DNA of 64,000 bases from Cytobacillus gottheilii (GTDB taxonomy: Bacteria; Bacillota; Bacilli; Bacillales; Cytobacillaceae), in contig NZ_KV440945.1 of assembly GCF_001636345.1 (NCBI RefSeq), forward strand, positions 1,837,631 to 1,901,630, written 5' to 3'. How positions within the stretch are numbered: position 1 is the stretch's first letter; every line of letters starts with the position of its first letter. Made by a program: the position numbers and the translations under genes. Of this stretch, positions 45,954 to 55,409 are shown piece by piece. Below the pieces are notes generated by a model. That model was not told where the DNA came from and did not search any database. It saw only the letters and a program-made list of their open reading frames with translations.

Positions 45954-47312
45954 TTATACTGTTTTTGGGTCCTGCCACGTCCAGTTGGCTATTTTCTTTA
46001 AATTCATGGACGCGAAAGTAAGCATCGCTTGCATCGACAATTTTTTAAGTCCCCTTAACGTTGTCCAACGCATTCCATGCTTTTCTTTTGCATCAGCGAA
46101 AACACGTTCAATCGTTTCCTTTCGCTTTGCGTATATTGGTTTTACATCTTTGTGATGGCGAAGATGTTCCACTTCCTCCACATATTCCTGCCAAATATGC
46201 CGGGTCACCACTTTTTGGTGATTCTTACTCTGTGTACATTGGTGCAATAATGAACAAGTGCCACAAGTCTGTTTCGATGATTTGTATTCACGGTAACCTT
46301 CCTTGGTGGTAGTTGAATAGTTCAAAATTTTGCCCGCTGGGCAAATATAACAATCAAAATGTTCATCATAAACATATTCGTGCTTTCGGAAGAATCCATC
46401 CTTTGTACGTGGTCTTGTATAAGGGAGTGCAGGTGTTATTTCATGTTCAATTAAGTACTTCGTGATGGCAGGTGTTTTATAAGCTGCGTCTGCGGCAACG
46501 GCTTCAGGTTTTCCAACTCTATCAATCACTCGTTCAACTAAAGGCTCAAGGATTCCACTATCATGAATGTTTCCTGGTGTAACTATATTTCCTAAGATAA
46601 ATCCGTTGCGATCAGAGGCGGCATGAAACGAATAAGCAAACTGTTTAGTGCGTTCGTCTTTGACGTAGTAGCCACTTTCTGGGTCTGTGGTACTTTCTTT
46701 GATCTCTTTTGTTTCCTCTTTTTCAAATTTATCAGGTGGAAATGGCTTCTTCCCATGATCTTCACGGTCATCGTTGATTTCTGTCTGAAGCTGTTCTTGA
46801 TATGCGCGTGTTTCCTTACGCACAACTTTCTTCGCAAATTTATGTTTATTCGCGCTTGCTTTTACGTGTGTCGAGTCAATAAAAACATGTTCAGCGCTAA
46901 TTAATTTCTTTTCCGTGGCCGTTTTTAAGATTCGATAGAAGATCTGTTCAAATAGATCAGTATCTTTAAAACGACGCTCATAGTTTTTACCGAAGGTAGA
47001 GAAGTGAGGAACTTTATCATAAAATCCATATCCTAAAAACCAGCGATAAGCCATGTTTGTTTTTAGTTCCTCAATGGTTTGGCGCATGGACCGAATACCG
47101 AAGGTATATTGAATAAAAGTAAGCTTTATTAAAATTACCGGGTCAATACTTGGACGACCTACTTCTGAATATGTATCTTTCACTAAATCATAAATGAAGG
47201 AGAAGTCAATTGCAGCCTCCATTTTTCGTACTAAATGGTTTTCAGGTACCAGTTGATCTAACGTAACCATTTCAAGCTGATCACGTTGAATCGAATTATG
47301 TTTGGAAAGCAT
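45954..47312 (-). CDS. IS1182-family DDE transposase
   Basis: The 452-aa transposase has the N-terminal DUF772-type region (LVPENHLVRKMEAAIDFSFIYD, RPSIDPVILIKLTFIQYTFGIRSMRQT) and the DDE catalytic residues in HVFIDSTHVKASAN, AVAADAAYKT and ETIERVFADAKEKHGMRWTTLRG. A Cys cluster (CYICPAG, CGTCSLLHQC) lies between the second Asp and the Glu, as usual in this family. GAGGTGATG precedes the ATG. There is no frameshift, so it is probably functional. Confidence 0.95.
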   Translation of the reverse strand: MLSKHNSIQRDQLEMVTLDQLVPENHLVRKMEAAIDFSFIYDLVKDTYSEVGRPSIDPVILIKLTFIQYTFGIRSMRQTIEELKTNMAYRWFLGYGFYDKVPHFSTFGKNYERRFKDTDLFEQIFYRILKTATEKKLISAEHVFIDSTHVKASANKHKFAKKVVRKETRAYQEQLQTEINDDREDHGKKPFPPDKFEKEETKEIKESTTDPESGYYVKDERTKQFAYSFHAASDRNGFILGNIVTPGNIHDSGILEPLVERVIDRVGKPEAVAADAAYKTPAITKYLIEHEITPALPYTRPRTKDGFFRKHEYVYDEHFDCYICPAGKILNYSTTTKEGYREYKSSKQTCGTCSLLHQCTQSKNHQKVVTRHIWQEYVEEVEHLRHHKDVKPIYAKRKETIERVFADAKEKHGMRWTTLRGLKKLSMQAMLTFASMNLKKIANWTWQDPKTV

Positions 47313-47403
47313 CTTTCATCACCTCTAACCTTATTCTCCTTTTATTCTAAAACAAAAAAGACTGTAGGCAAACTCGATTTTCATCGAGTTTGTCTACAGT
47401 CTG

Positions 47404-47432
47404 AGAGCAGCCTAAGAAGCTGCTCTTTTTAT
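47404..47432 (+). terminator. Right copy of the duplicated ribU terminator, with T-tract
   Basis: The second 23-bp copy (47404-47426) is followed by TTTTTATTT, the original T-tract. It is now 1.6 kb from ribU. Confidence 0.88.
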
Positions 47433-47448
47433 TTACACCTTAAAAAGA

Positions 47449-47480
47449 AAAATCTCCTTTCAGCTGAAAGGAGATTTTAG
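47449..47480 (-). terminator. Terminator of fer
   Basis: On the minus strand AAAATCTCCTTTC-AGCT-GAAAGGAGATTTT runs into TTCTTTTT. Confidence 0.88.
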
Positions 47481-47492
47481 AAGAAACCTTTT

Positions 47493-47840
<348 letters not shown>

Positions 47841-47905
47841 TCAACTTTTCAATAAAAAGATGTTGAGAATACTTATCACAGTAGGGTTTTCGTGTTTTGT
47901 AAACG

Positions 47906-47921
47906 AATAAAACGCTTACAT
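47906..47921. promoter_or_regulatory. Possible cre site in the fer-ypbB intergenic region
   Basis: On the minus strand ATGTAAGCGTTTTATT matches the cre pattern with one mismatch (A for C near the end). Confidence 0.35.
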
Positions 47922-48022
47922 TAAACAACCCTTTTTCTTTCATGATACAATGATCGTAACGGTTTAAAAGATAACTGTTCACTTTTTAATTTATACGAAA
48001 TTTGAAAAGGGGATACAATACA

Positions 48023-49081
48023 ATGTTTGGGTGTTATAAAAAGAGCATTATCCTATATTGCCTCCACCGAATAGCAGATGAACGCACCGTCTATTCAGTT
48101 TTCCATTTATTAAACGGTAAAAAATCCTCCCAAACGATCCAAGATGCTTTTCTTTTTCAGCTCACACCATTTTTTCGTGTATATCCTTCTATGACAAGGC
48201 TGCAATTTGATCAGCACCTGACAGAAATGACAAAGGTAAAATGGATTTTAGAATATGAACCTTCTCAGTATCGTCTTACAGACCTGGGCAGAGAGGCACT
48301 AAAGGAACAATTAAAAAAGCAGCCGCTGCCTGTAAACTTAAACGGCTGGAAATATCATCAGCTATCTGTAGTATTTTGGGAAAGACTTTCATTGCTCGTA
48401 CAGGTTATTTCAAACCTCATGTATAGCAATTCTAAATATTTGCCGATTCAGCGTAAAAAAGAAACACATTTATGGCTTAAACAGTTTTTACAGGACACGA
48501 AGATGGACAGGCAAGTTCTTGCCCAAAAAGTGTTTAATGAAGTGGTCGATTGTCTAGAAAATAGCACAAGTATACAGCCGGAGTTTTTGATCAGCAGGCT
48601 GACCGGAGCGGAGACAATTGGTCTTACGAAAGAACAGGCAGCATTACAGTATTCAATGGACCAGGATTATTTTGAGCTGCAGTTTCAAAGTATTCTGCAT
48701 ACTATGCTCTCGGTGATAAAAGAGAAACCTGTTCAATTGCCATTGCTGAATAAAGTAATACAGTCTGCTGAAACTGAATTTACGATGACCGTCTCTGCGC
48801 AAAGAACGGAAGAATTATTGCAGCAGGGCTTTACAATTGAAGAAATAGCAACTTTTAGAAAGCTAAAGAGAAACACAATAGAGGACCATATTGTCGAACT
48901 TGCACTCAACAAGCCTGATTTTGAAATAGGAAGATTTGTTACTGATAAAAATGTGGCCGAAATAGCAGAAGCAGTAAAAAAAGTAACATCGAAACAGCTA
49001 AAACATATTAAAACGATTGTTCCGCATGCACCGTATTTTGAAATAAGGTTAGTGCTTGCGGTATTTGGTGACTCACTATGA
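48023..49081 (+). CDS. ypbB: YpbB, helix-turn-helix protein paired with RecQ
   Basis: The 352-aa protein is of unknown role. The C-terminal third has an RQC/HTH-40-like winged helix (QRTEELLQQGFTIEEIATFRKLKRNTIEDHIVELAL). The N-terminal part is helical with the pattern ILYCLHRIADERTVYSVFHLLNGKKSSQTIQDA. ATG 48023 follows AAAAGGGG. It overlaps recQ by 4 nt, so it probably supplies a domain missing from the short RecQ helicase; this is inference from context. Confidence 0.87.
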   Translation: MFGCYKKSIILYCLHRIADERTVYSVFHLLNGKKSSQTIQDAFLFQLTPFFRVYPSMTRLQFDQHLTEMTKVKWILEYEPSQYRLTDLGREALKEQLKKQPLPVNLNGWKYHQLSVVFWERLSLLVQVISNLMYSNSKYLPIQRKKETHLWLKQFLQDTKMDRQVLAQKVFNEVVDCLENSTSIQPEFLISRLTGAETIGLTKEQAALQYSMDQDYFELQFQSILHTMLSVIKEKPVQLPLLNKVIQSAETEFTMTVSAQRTEELLQQGFTIEEIATFRKLKRNTIEDHIVELALNKPDFEIGRFVTDKNVAEIAEAVKKVTSKQLKHIKTIVPHAPYFEIRLVLAVFGDSL

Positions 49082-50592
49082 TAATTGAAGAAGTATTAAA
49101 AGAACGTTTTGGCTATAGCCATTTCAGAAGCGGTCAAAAAGAAGTTATTACCACCCTTTTAGCAGGGAAAAATACGCTGGCTATGCTTCCAACAGGTACA
49201 GGGAAATCACTCTGTTATCAGCTGCCAGGTTATATGCTGAATGGACAAGTAGTTATTGTGTCCCCTTTGCTTTCTTTAATGCAGGACCAGGTTGATCAGC
49301 TGAAAATAAATGGAGAAAAAAGTGTCATTGCCATTAATTCTTTTTTATCGTTTGATGAAAAGCTGAATGCTTTAAGACAATTAAATACATTTAAATTTAT
49401 TTTTATCTCACCGGAAATGCTGGTGACAGAAAATGTTTTAGCAAGAATGAAAAGTTTAAATATCGCCTTGTTTGTTATTGATGAAGCTCATTGTATATCG
49501 CAATGGGGTCATGATTTTAGACCAGATTACTTAAAGCTGGGTTATATTCGCGAGCAGCTGGGAAATCCCCTGACAGTTGCCCTGACAGCAACGGCAACAA
49601 GTGAAGTCCGTGCTGATATCATTCATTCACTTTCACTTCAGGATTGCGAACAAATTATTTATTCTGTTAACAGATCTAACATTACAATTGCTGTAGAGCA
49701 CTTTCAGCATTATCGGGAAAAAAGGGATCGCTTAATTGAACTTGCAAAAAGATTACAAGGACCCGGTATTGTTTACTTTTCAAGTAAAAAATTGGCAGAG
49801 CAAATAGCTGCTGATTTAAAACAGCAGGGAGTCGGAAATGTGATGCCATACCATGGTGGTCTTGAGCAGGAGACTAGAATGCTCATTCAGCAGCAATTTC
49901 TTCATGGGCAGCTGGATCTTATATGTGCCACAAGTGCTTTCGGGATGGGAATCAATAAAGAAAATATCCGATATGTCATTCATTTTCATATGCCGATGCA
50001 ATTTGAATCGTATGTGCAGGAAATTGGCCGAGCCGGGAGGGATGGTCATCCCTCTATTGCATTTATGCTTTATAGTGCGGGAGATGAAATGCTTCAGCAT
50101 CAGTTAATTGAAGGAGAGCTGCCGGATGAATCACAAATATCCCTTCTTGAAAACTGGCTGAATGAACAAAAACCAACCCTTCAGAATGTGACAGAGTTTG
50201 AAGAAGAATTATCATTGATTTGCGGATTGAATGAAATTCAGCTTAGATTAACTCTTGATTACTTAAAGAATTGCCTGGCTAACGGAAATGACTTCTCAGT
50301 GTTCAGTTCTAAATTTAAAAACTTTATTAGGGAACGTCTGGATAGTAAAAAAAGTAAAATTGAGGAAATGGTCAATTGGATCCGTTCGGAAAAGTGCAGA
50401 AGACTTCAGCTGCTTGATTACTTTGAAGAGTCGGGGCAGCAGCAGATGAATGATTGCTGTGATCATTGCGGATTTTCGATAGTGCCATTTGAGCGCATAG
50501 AAGCAGAAAATACAGAAAGCAAACACAAAGAGGTCAACTGGAAAGAAAGATTGGCAGACATACTGCTGAAGAAACGAGAGGGAGAGCATTGA
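49078..50592 (+). CDS. recQ: ATP-dependent DNA helicase RecQ (short form)
   Basis: The 504-aa superfamily 2 helicase has Walker A MLPTGTGKSLCYQLP, the DEAH box VIDEAHCISQWGHDFRPDY, TALTATAT, VMPYHGG and the motif VI EIGRAGRDGHPS. A C-terminal zinc-like Cys set (SEKCRRLQLLDYFEE, CCDHCGF) follows, but there is no HRDC domain. It corresponds to B. subtilis YpbC (RecQ1-type). It should act in replication-fork repair and recombination. Coupled to ypbB upstream and ypbD downstream by overlaps of 4 nt. Confidence 0.93.
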   Translation: MIIEEVLKERFGYSHFRSGQKEVITTLLAGKNTLAMLPTGTGKSLCYQLPGYMLNGQVVIVSPLLSLMQDQVDQLKINGEKSVIAINSFLSFDEKLNALRQLNTFKFIFISPEMLVTENVLARMKSLNIALFVIDEAHCISQWGHDFRPDYLKLGYIREQLGNPLTVALTATATSEVRADIIHSLSLQDCEQIIYSVNRSNITIAVEHFQHYREKRDRLIELAKRLQGPGIVYFSSKKLAEQIAADLKQQGVGNVMPYHGGLEQETRMLIQQQFLHGQLDLICATSAFGMGINKENIRYVIHFHMPMQFESYVQEIGRAGRDGHPSIAFMLYSAGDEMLQHQLIEGELPDESQISLLENWLNEQKPTLQNVTEFEEELSLICGLNEIQLRLTLDYLKNCLANGNDFSVFSSKFKNFIRERLDSKKSKIEEMVNWIRSEKCRRLQLLDYFEESGQQQMNDCCDHCGFSIVPFERIEAENTESKHKEVNWKERLADILLKKREGEH

Positions 50593-51179
50593 AGAATCGC
50601 CAAAGTGATTTATTGGAGGAAATTTCTGATCGTGAGCTTGTATTTCACCTATATTTGACGCAAGTTATTCTGCTAGCACTTTCAGCGTTATTAGCGTGGA
50701 TATTTTTTGACAAATACAGTGAAATGTTCGCTCTGTTTAAATGGGATATGAAAGAAATCGTGTTAATTGGCGGCGGAGCGGGTATTCTTGTTGTTCTTTT
50801 TGATACTATCATGATGAAGATTCTGCCGAAATCTTATTATGATGATGGCGGATTGAATGCAAAAATTTTCAGCAAGCGTCCAGTATGGCACATCGCAGTT
50901 ATTTCACTTGTGGTGGCCATAAGCGAAGAGATCCTCTTCCGCGGTGTCATACAAACTCATTTTGGGCTTATTATCTCAAGCGCTGTTTTTGCCCTTATTC
51001 ATTTTCGATATTTATTTCACTGGTATTTATTTTTAAATATTGTGGCACTCAGTTTTTTTATTGGTTATATTTATGTTATAACAGAAAATTTATTTGTGAC
51101 TATTTTCATGCACTTTTTGATTGATTTTTTACTTGGGGTCATTATTAAGTATGGAAAAAACACGAATACTTCAGTATAG
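50589..51179 (+). CDS. ypbD: CPBP-family intramembrane metalloprotease
   Basis: The 196-aa membrane protein has about five helices and the CPBP (Abi) motifs SEEILFRGVIQTHFG, FALIHFRYLFHWYLF and a third HFLIDF, which should form the metal active site. Substrates are unknown. The start is TTG overlapping the recQ stop by 4 nt, with GAGGGAG upstream. Confidence 0.9.
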   Translation: MKNRQSDLLEEISDRELVFHLYLTQVILLALSALLAWIFFDKYSEMFALFKWDMKEIVLIGGGAGILVVLFDTIMMKILPKSYYDDGGLNAKIFSKRPVWHIAVISLVVAISEEILFRGVIQTHFGLIISSAVFALIHFRYLFHWYLFLNIVALSFFIGYIYVITENLFVTIFMHFLIDFLLGVIIKYGKNTNTSV

Positions 51180-51192
51180 GCAGGGATGATTT

Positions 51193-51906
51193 ATGAATAA
51201 AGAGGGTCCATATAGAGATCAAGCAGAAAGGCTGCGAAAAAAGATTACCAAAAAAGCTGCTGAGAAAACAGATGTCGTGAAAGAGGAGCTTCCTCCACGG
51301 AGCAGGGTGCACAGAAACAAGCAGACGAAAAAAGGTATTAAAGTTAAATACCCAGTGATTCGGCTGCTTGCTCTATTCTTTATTTTGCTTCCAATTATTA
51401 TTTTTACTGTTTACACGTATGCGAATTGGGGAGATAGTGAAACGACGACAGCTTCTTCAGGCTTTGAGACGTTTGATTACGGGAAAAACAACGAGAATGA
51501 AAATGAAGTGATTTTTGAAATAGATGAACAAATGGACGAGAACAAAGAAGAACAGCCAGAGGAGGACAAGCAGCAAACTGAGGATCAAGATCAGAAAGCT
51601 GATCCTGCTGAACAGCCCTCTGAACCTGATTCTTCTAATAAACCTGAACAGAACAATCCAAAAGAGCCAGCAGACGAGACCGATAAGCAGCAAGACGAAA
51701 TTACAAATGAGAGCAATAAGCAAAATAGTGAACCAGCAGAAGGGAAAATCGTCTATCATACTGTGAAAGCAAGTGAAACATTGTTTCGGGTCAGCATGAA
51801 TTATTATGGTTCTCCTGATGGAGTAGAAATCATTAAGCAGGCTAATGGCCTTTCAAGCAATGAAATTCAAGCTGGACAAGTCTTAAAAATCCCTTTAAAT
51901 CAATAA
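51193..51906 (+). CDS. ypbE: YpbE, membrane-anchored LysM protein
   Basis: The 237-aa protein has a basic cytoplasmic head (1-54), one transmembrane helix (about 55-76), a long Glu/Gln/Asp/Pro-rich linker (about 95-180) and a C-terminal LysM domain (VYHTVKASETLFRVSMNYYGSPDG to AGQVLKIPL) that should bind peptidoglycan outside the membrane. It follows ypbD after 13 nt in the same operon. The low-complexity linker probably spans the cell wall. Confidence 0.9.
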   Translation: MNKEGPYRDQAERLRKKITKKAAEKTDVVKEELPPRSRVHRNKQTKKGIKVKYPVIRLLALFFILLPIIIFTVYTYANWGDSETTTASSGFETFDYGKNNENENEVIFEIDEQMDENKEEQPEEDKQQTEDQDQKADPAEQPSEPDSSNKPEQNNPKEPADETDKQQDEITNESNKQNSEPAEGKIVYHTVKASETLFRVSMNYYGSPDGVEIIKQANGLSSNEIQAGQVLKIPLNQ

Positions 51907-51980
51907 CTATAACTACCCCTTATTGATCATATTTAAGCGTACAAGCTCATATGATGTACGGATGATAGGGAGGGGGACGG

Positions 51981-52439
51981 ATGGAAACAGCCATTATTGA
52001 ACTGGATCACCGAACAGATCAGGCTACAAGGCAAATGCTGCAAAAAGTCGTGGATAAAAAGAAAAAATTTGATAAATTAAAGCTCTGGCATTTATATGTC
52101 ATGTGGGCCGTGTTAATTGCTTCATTCTTATATCTTCTCTTATTATATAAGAATGTTATGGAGCCATACTCTTATTCTTTTGAGGCCATGTTTTCTGCAT
52201 TTGTTCATTTGCCATTTAATATGTATATGCTGGTCTTTATCGTTGCTTTATACGGCTTTATGAATGTCTTAAAAGAAAAACGCGAAAAAGCGGATAAAGA
52301 ATTTAATGCTTTAAGATGTGAAATCATCGACAAGAGCAAGGATTTATGGAAAAAAGAAGAAGAATGGAAAAATCGCCACTTGGTATATGAAATGATGAAA
52401 AAAACATTTGATGTTAATTTATATCATGAAAATAAATAG
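51981..52439 (+). CDS. ypbF: YpbF family membrane protein
   Basis: The 152-aa protein has two transmembrane helices (about 40-58 and 81-98) with Lys/Glu-rich coiled ends on both sides. It matches the uncharacterised YpbF family by layout and position. AGGGAGGGGG precedes the ATG. A terminator follows directly. Confidence 0.87.
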   Translation: METAIIELDHRTDQATRQMLQKVVDKKKKFDKLKLWHLYVMWAVLIASFLYLLLLYKNVMEPYSYSFEAMFSAFVHLPFNMYMLVFIVALYGFMNVLKEKREKADKEFNALRCEIIDKSKDLWKKEEEWKNRHLVYEMMKKTFDVNLYHENK

Positions 52440-52446
52440 TGAATAA

Positions 52447-52476
52447 AAAAAGAAGCGCTGAGCTTCTTTTTTTTAT
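52447..52476 (+). terminator. Terminator after ypbF
   Basis: AAGAAGC/GCTTCTT with a short GCTGA loop and eight T. Confidence 0.88.
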
Positions 52477-52781
52477 TCTGGAATAACATTAAATCGTAAA
52501 TACCATCTATATTGGGATCTGTTTTATATATTTATAAAGGAATTAGTATGCAGTGAAGAATATTTTATTTTAATTGCTTCGGGCACTTGGTTTACATCAT
52601 ACAAATGGGTAAAGAATTTAATTTTTGGGTAACAGTCAAGTGAAAACTTATTCATTTGATATCAATTTTAATGTTTTAAAATAATTTATGAATTAAATGT
52701 GAAATGCAAGTTAGTTTTGCTCATAAAAGAGGTATTTTCATGGATATGTGGAAATATACGTATATACTGAAAAGAATAGGT
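52477..52781. other. AT-rich intergenic region before the CBS gene
   Basis: I see no ORF with a ribosome binding site, hairpin or clear promoter pair here. It marks the junction where the B. subtilis order ypbF-ypbG is broken. Confidence 0.4.
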
Positions 52782-52793
52782 GAGGTGGTTTTA

Positions 52794-53426
52794 ATGTTTG
52801 TAAAAAATAGCATGATTCCTAAGCATGGATGTATAACTATTCAGGAAGATGAAACTTTACAAACTGCCTTGGAGAAGCTGGAGGAACACAAAATTGATGC
52901 GCTTCCAGTACTAAAAGGCGAACAATATGCTGGAATTGTTACGAGATATCACATTTATGAATCGTTTTTCTCAAAAGGCGGATCGAAAGAAGATTATCTA
53001 AACAATACGCTCGCAAAAGATATTGTTACTTTTGTAGACAAATACTTAGAGGGAAGCGAAGTATTTGAAAATACATTGCTGGAATTAAAAGATTTCCCGC
53101 TGTTAGCTGTAGTAGGACCAAATCAGAAGTTCCTGGGTATTGTGACTAGATTTGATGTCCTCGCACAGTTTCAATCTGCTTTTGGCACCAATCGCCCAGG
53201 AGTAAGAATTGCTTTTACATCGGTAGAATCTGAGGGCAGAATTGCACGGCTTGCAGAAATTGCTCATCAATTCCACGAGCATATTATTTCCTTAGTAACC
53301 TTTGATGAGACAGATAAGCTTGTTAGGCGTATTGTAATGAAAGTCGAAAAGAATGAAAATATAGATAAGTTTACCAAAAAACTGGAAAGCTCAGGCTTTA
53401 GAATTATAAGCATTCAGGAAATGTAA
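52794..53426 (+). CDS. CBS-domain pair protein with C-terminal ACT-like domain
   Basis: The 210-aa protein has CBS 1 (MIPKHGCITIQEDETLQTALEKLEEHKIDALPVL), CBS 2 (about residues 75-135, GIVTRFDVLAQF) and a C-terminal ACT-like module from RIAFTSVESEGRIARLAEIAHQF. This order resembles AcuB-type proteins. CBS pairs bind adenosyl nucleotides (AMP, ATP, c-di-AMP), so it is probably a regulatory sensor. ATG 52794 follows GAGGTGG; the upstream in-frame start at 52704 lacks one. It stands alone between terminators. I do not recall it here in B. subtilis. Confidence 0.85.
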   Translation: MFVKNSMIPKHGCITIQEDETLQTALEKLEEHKIDALPVLKGEQYAGIVTRYHIYESFFSKGGSKEDYLNNTLAKDIVTFVDKYLEGSEVFENTLLELKDFPLLAVVGPNQKFLGIVTRFDVLAQFQSAFGTNRPGVRIAFTSVESEGRIARLAEIAHQFHEHIISLVTFDETDKLVRRIVMKVEKNENIDKFTKKLESSGFRIISIQEM

Positions 53427-53468
53427 GAGGCAATGGGCTGGGACATAAATAGTTAGTACCGTGATCCA

Positions 53469-53513
53469 TCCGGATGATTAGAACATAACACTTTCTAATC
53501 ATCCGGTTTTTTA
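53469..53513 (+). terminator. Terminator after the CBS gene
   Basis: A 13-bp stem CCGGATGATTAGA/TCTAATCATCCGG followed by TTTTTTATT. Confidence 0.92.
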
Positions 53514-53829
53514 TTGTTGCTTTTAAAAAATACTTTCAATTTCAATAAAATATAATAAAAGAAAAAGCTGCAAGAAGAGAATTTCTTGACGGCAATTAAG
53601 CATGATAAGTGTGGCCCCGCTATTGAATTGTACAAGGTGCAAACTATATATTCTCCTCGGAACTTCCATCTTTCCCATTACATACACTAAATAGTCATTT
53701 AAATAAGCTGGCCTATGATGGCGAGTTTTCTTTATACTTTTAAAAATTGTGTGATAAAATCATAACATTCGTCGCTTTGACGAAATTGAAAATGGATGAC
53801 GCTCTTTGAGAGCTTTTTTGGGGGTTCAT
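53514..53829. other. Intergenic region before ypbG
   Basis: AT-rich and without an ORF. Its end holds a short hairpin GCTCT-TTG-AGAGC with six T (53801-53819), directly before the ypbG ribosome binding site; it may be a weak terminator or attenuator. CGTCGC-TTT-GACGA lies 30 bp earlier. Confidence 0.4.
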
Positions 53830-54606
53830 ATGATTTATTTTATCGTGCTGTTCGTACTATTAATGATTTTTCTGCTTCTATATATGGTAAAAGAGGCATT
53901 TGCCAATAGAATCCTGCATCAGGAATTAGCTTTTGATGATTTTCCGATCGGGTTCGGAGAAGTTAAGATTTTCTTTATATCAGATATCCATAAGAGAAAA
54001 ATCCATGAGGATATTATTAATGAAGCCTCTGCTTCCAACTCTGATATGGTGATTATCGGCGGAGACTTGCTGGAGAAAAAGGTTCCTTTGTCAAGAGTGA
54101 AAGAGAATCTGCAAAAATTAAAGAGTGTTGCGCCGGTATATTTCATTTGGGGAAATAATGATTATGAGGTTGATGTTAAAAAATTGAATGCATTGCTAAT
54201 GGAATGCGGTGTAAAAATATTGGATAACTGTGCTGTTACCTTCAAGTCTGCGTTAAATGAATCTTATGCGCTATTAGGAATTAATGATATCAGCTTAAAA
54301 AAGGATCGTCTTGATTTAGCAATAAAAGATGCAGAAGACGCTGATTTTAGAATACTAGTAAGTCATGAGCCAAGAGTTATGAGCAAACTGAAGAATGATC
54401 ATCGTATTTCTTTAGTTCTAAGCGGACATACACATGGAGGGCAAATTCATTTTTTAGGATTTGGTTTGTATGAAAAGGGGAAGATAAAAAAGGCGGACAC
54501 CGCTACCATTTTGGTTAGTAATGGTTATGGCACTACCGCGCTGCCTCTTCGGCTAGGAGCAAAAGCTGAAACCCATGTTCTCACAATTAAAAACTCAAAT
54601 CTCTAA
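53830..54606 (+). CDS. ypbG: YpbG, membrane-anchored metallophosphoesterase
   Basis: The 258-aa protein has an N-terminal membrane helix (residues 1-22) and a calcineurin-type phosphoesterase domain with all metal motifs: FISDIHKRK (DxH), IIGGDLLE (GGD), FIWGNNDYE (GNxD), LVSHEP and LSGHTHGGQ. The substrate is unknown. ATG 53830 follows TTGGGGGTT; the upstream in-frame start at 53806 lies inside a hairpin. It corresponds in place to B. subtilis ypbG. Confidence 0.9.
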   Translation: MIYFIVLFVLLMIFLLLYMVKEAFANRILHQELAFDDFPIGFGEVKIFFISDIHKRKIHEDIINEASASNSDMVIIGGDLLEKKVPLSRVKENLQKLKSVAPVYFIWGNNDYEVDVKKLNALLMECGVKILDNCAVTFKSALNESYALLGINDISLKKDRLDLAIKDAEDADFRILVSHEPRVMSKLKNDHRISLVLSGHTHGGQIHFLGFGLYEKGKIKKADTATILVSNGYGTTALPLRLGAKAETHVLTIKNSNL

Positions 54607-54751
54607 TGGTAACTGATGTGTTAAAGTGAGTATAAATCCCTGTTTGCCAACAGCAATGATGAATTGTTAAATATGACAGCATTGGACTAATCACCATCTC
54701 AGATTTCTTTCATACACTATCGCAAGAGTTGGTTCAGCAGGGGGCATAAAT

Positions 54752-55336
54752 ATGCGCTTAGAACGTTTGAATTATAACAAAATCAAAATTTTCCTTTCAT
54801 TGGACGATTTAATAGACAAAGGTTTGACAAAAGAGGATATTTGGAAAGATTCACTGAAATGGCATCAGTTATTTCATGAAATGCTAGAAGAAGCAAGTGA
54901 AACTTTTGGGTTTGAAATACATGGATCAGTTGCAGTGGAAATCTTTTCTGTGCAGGCACAAGGGATGATTATGATCGTTACGATGGAAGAGCATACTGAA
55001 GAAGAAGAACTGCTGCAAGAAGGCTTTGTTGAGATGCAGGTCACAATAGACAGCACAGAAGAGAGCGTCTATGAATTTAACGAATTTGATGACATTATCC
55101 TGCTTGCAGGGACATTGTATAGGAATGGTTTTGATGGAGGAAGCGTCTACTACTGGAACAATAAATACTTCTGTATATTAAAGGCTGATTCTTCACAAGC
55201 TGCAAAACAATTATTTGCCTTAACAGAAGAATACGGCAGTTTAAGTAGTCTTACCAGTCATTATTTACTTGAATATGGAAAGCCGGTAATCAAAGAAAAA
55301 GCGATCCAAAATATACATCATTACTTTCATGGGTGA
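54752..55336 (+). CDS. ypbH: MecA-family adaptor (MecB/YpbH)
   Basis: The 194-aa adaptor should guide proteins to the ClpCP protease. The N-terminal substrate-binding part reads MRLERLNYNKIKIFLSLDDLIDKGLTKEDIW, an acidic linker (about 82-95) follows, and the C-terminal domain (YEFNEFDDIILLAGTL, EYGS) binds ClpC. The place between ypbG and gudB fits the second copy (MecB/YpbH) rather than mecA, which lies near spxA. GCAGGGGG is upstream of the ATG. Confidence 0.9.
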   Translation: MRLERLNYNKIKIFLSLDDLIDKGLTKEDIWKDSLKWHQLFHEMLEEASETFGFEIHGSVAVEIFSVQAQGMIMIVTMEEHTEEEELLQEGFVEMQVTIDSTEESVYEFNEFDDIILLAGTLYRNGFDGGSVYYWNNKYFCILKADSSQAAKQLFALTEEYGSLSSLTSHYLLEYGKPVIKEKAIQNIHHYFHG

Positions 55337-55375
55337 GTGCTATCTTAGAAAGCAGCCCTTAATACTGCATAACAG

Positions 55376-55409
55376 TAAGCCTCCACTTGGCTGTTAGAGA
55401 GGAGGCTTA
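55376..55409 (+). terminator. Possible terminator after ypbH
   Basis: TAAGCCTCC/GGAGGCTTA (9 bp) with a 16-nt loop, but no clear T-tract follows. Confidence 0.5.

Larger units (their letters stand above)
45844..47403 (-). mobile_element. IS1182-family insertion sequence, 1560 bp
   Basis: The ends are imperfect inverted repeats CAGATTGTAGACAAA (left) and CAGACTGTAGACAAA (right, on the complement), with one mismatch in 15. A 23-bp direct repeat flanks the element. A single intact transposase on the minus strand fills it. Both ends carry strong hairpins: 45858-45896 (AAAAGGGGTTCGGAAT with its complement), and 47360-47401, where CAAACTCGAT/ATCGAGTTTG lies inside a larger stem. The intact ORF, near-perfect repeats and identical duplication suggest a recent arrival. 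Confidence 0.92.

Noticed and set aside
53801-53819. Attenuator before ypbG
   Set aside because: The stem is only 5 bp and abuts the ribosome binding site; too weak to call without comparative support.
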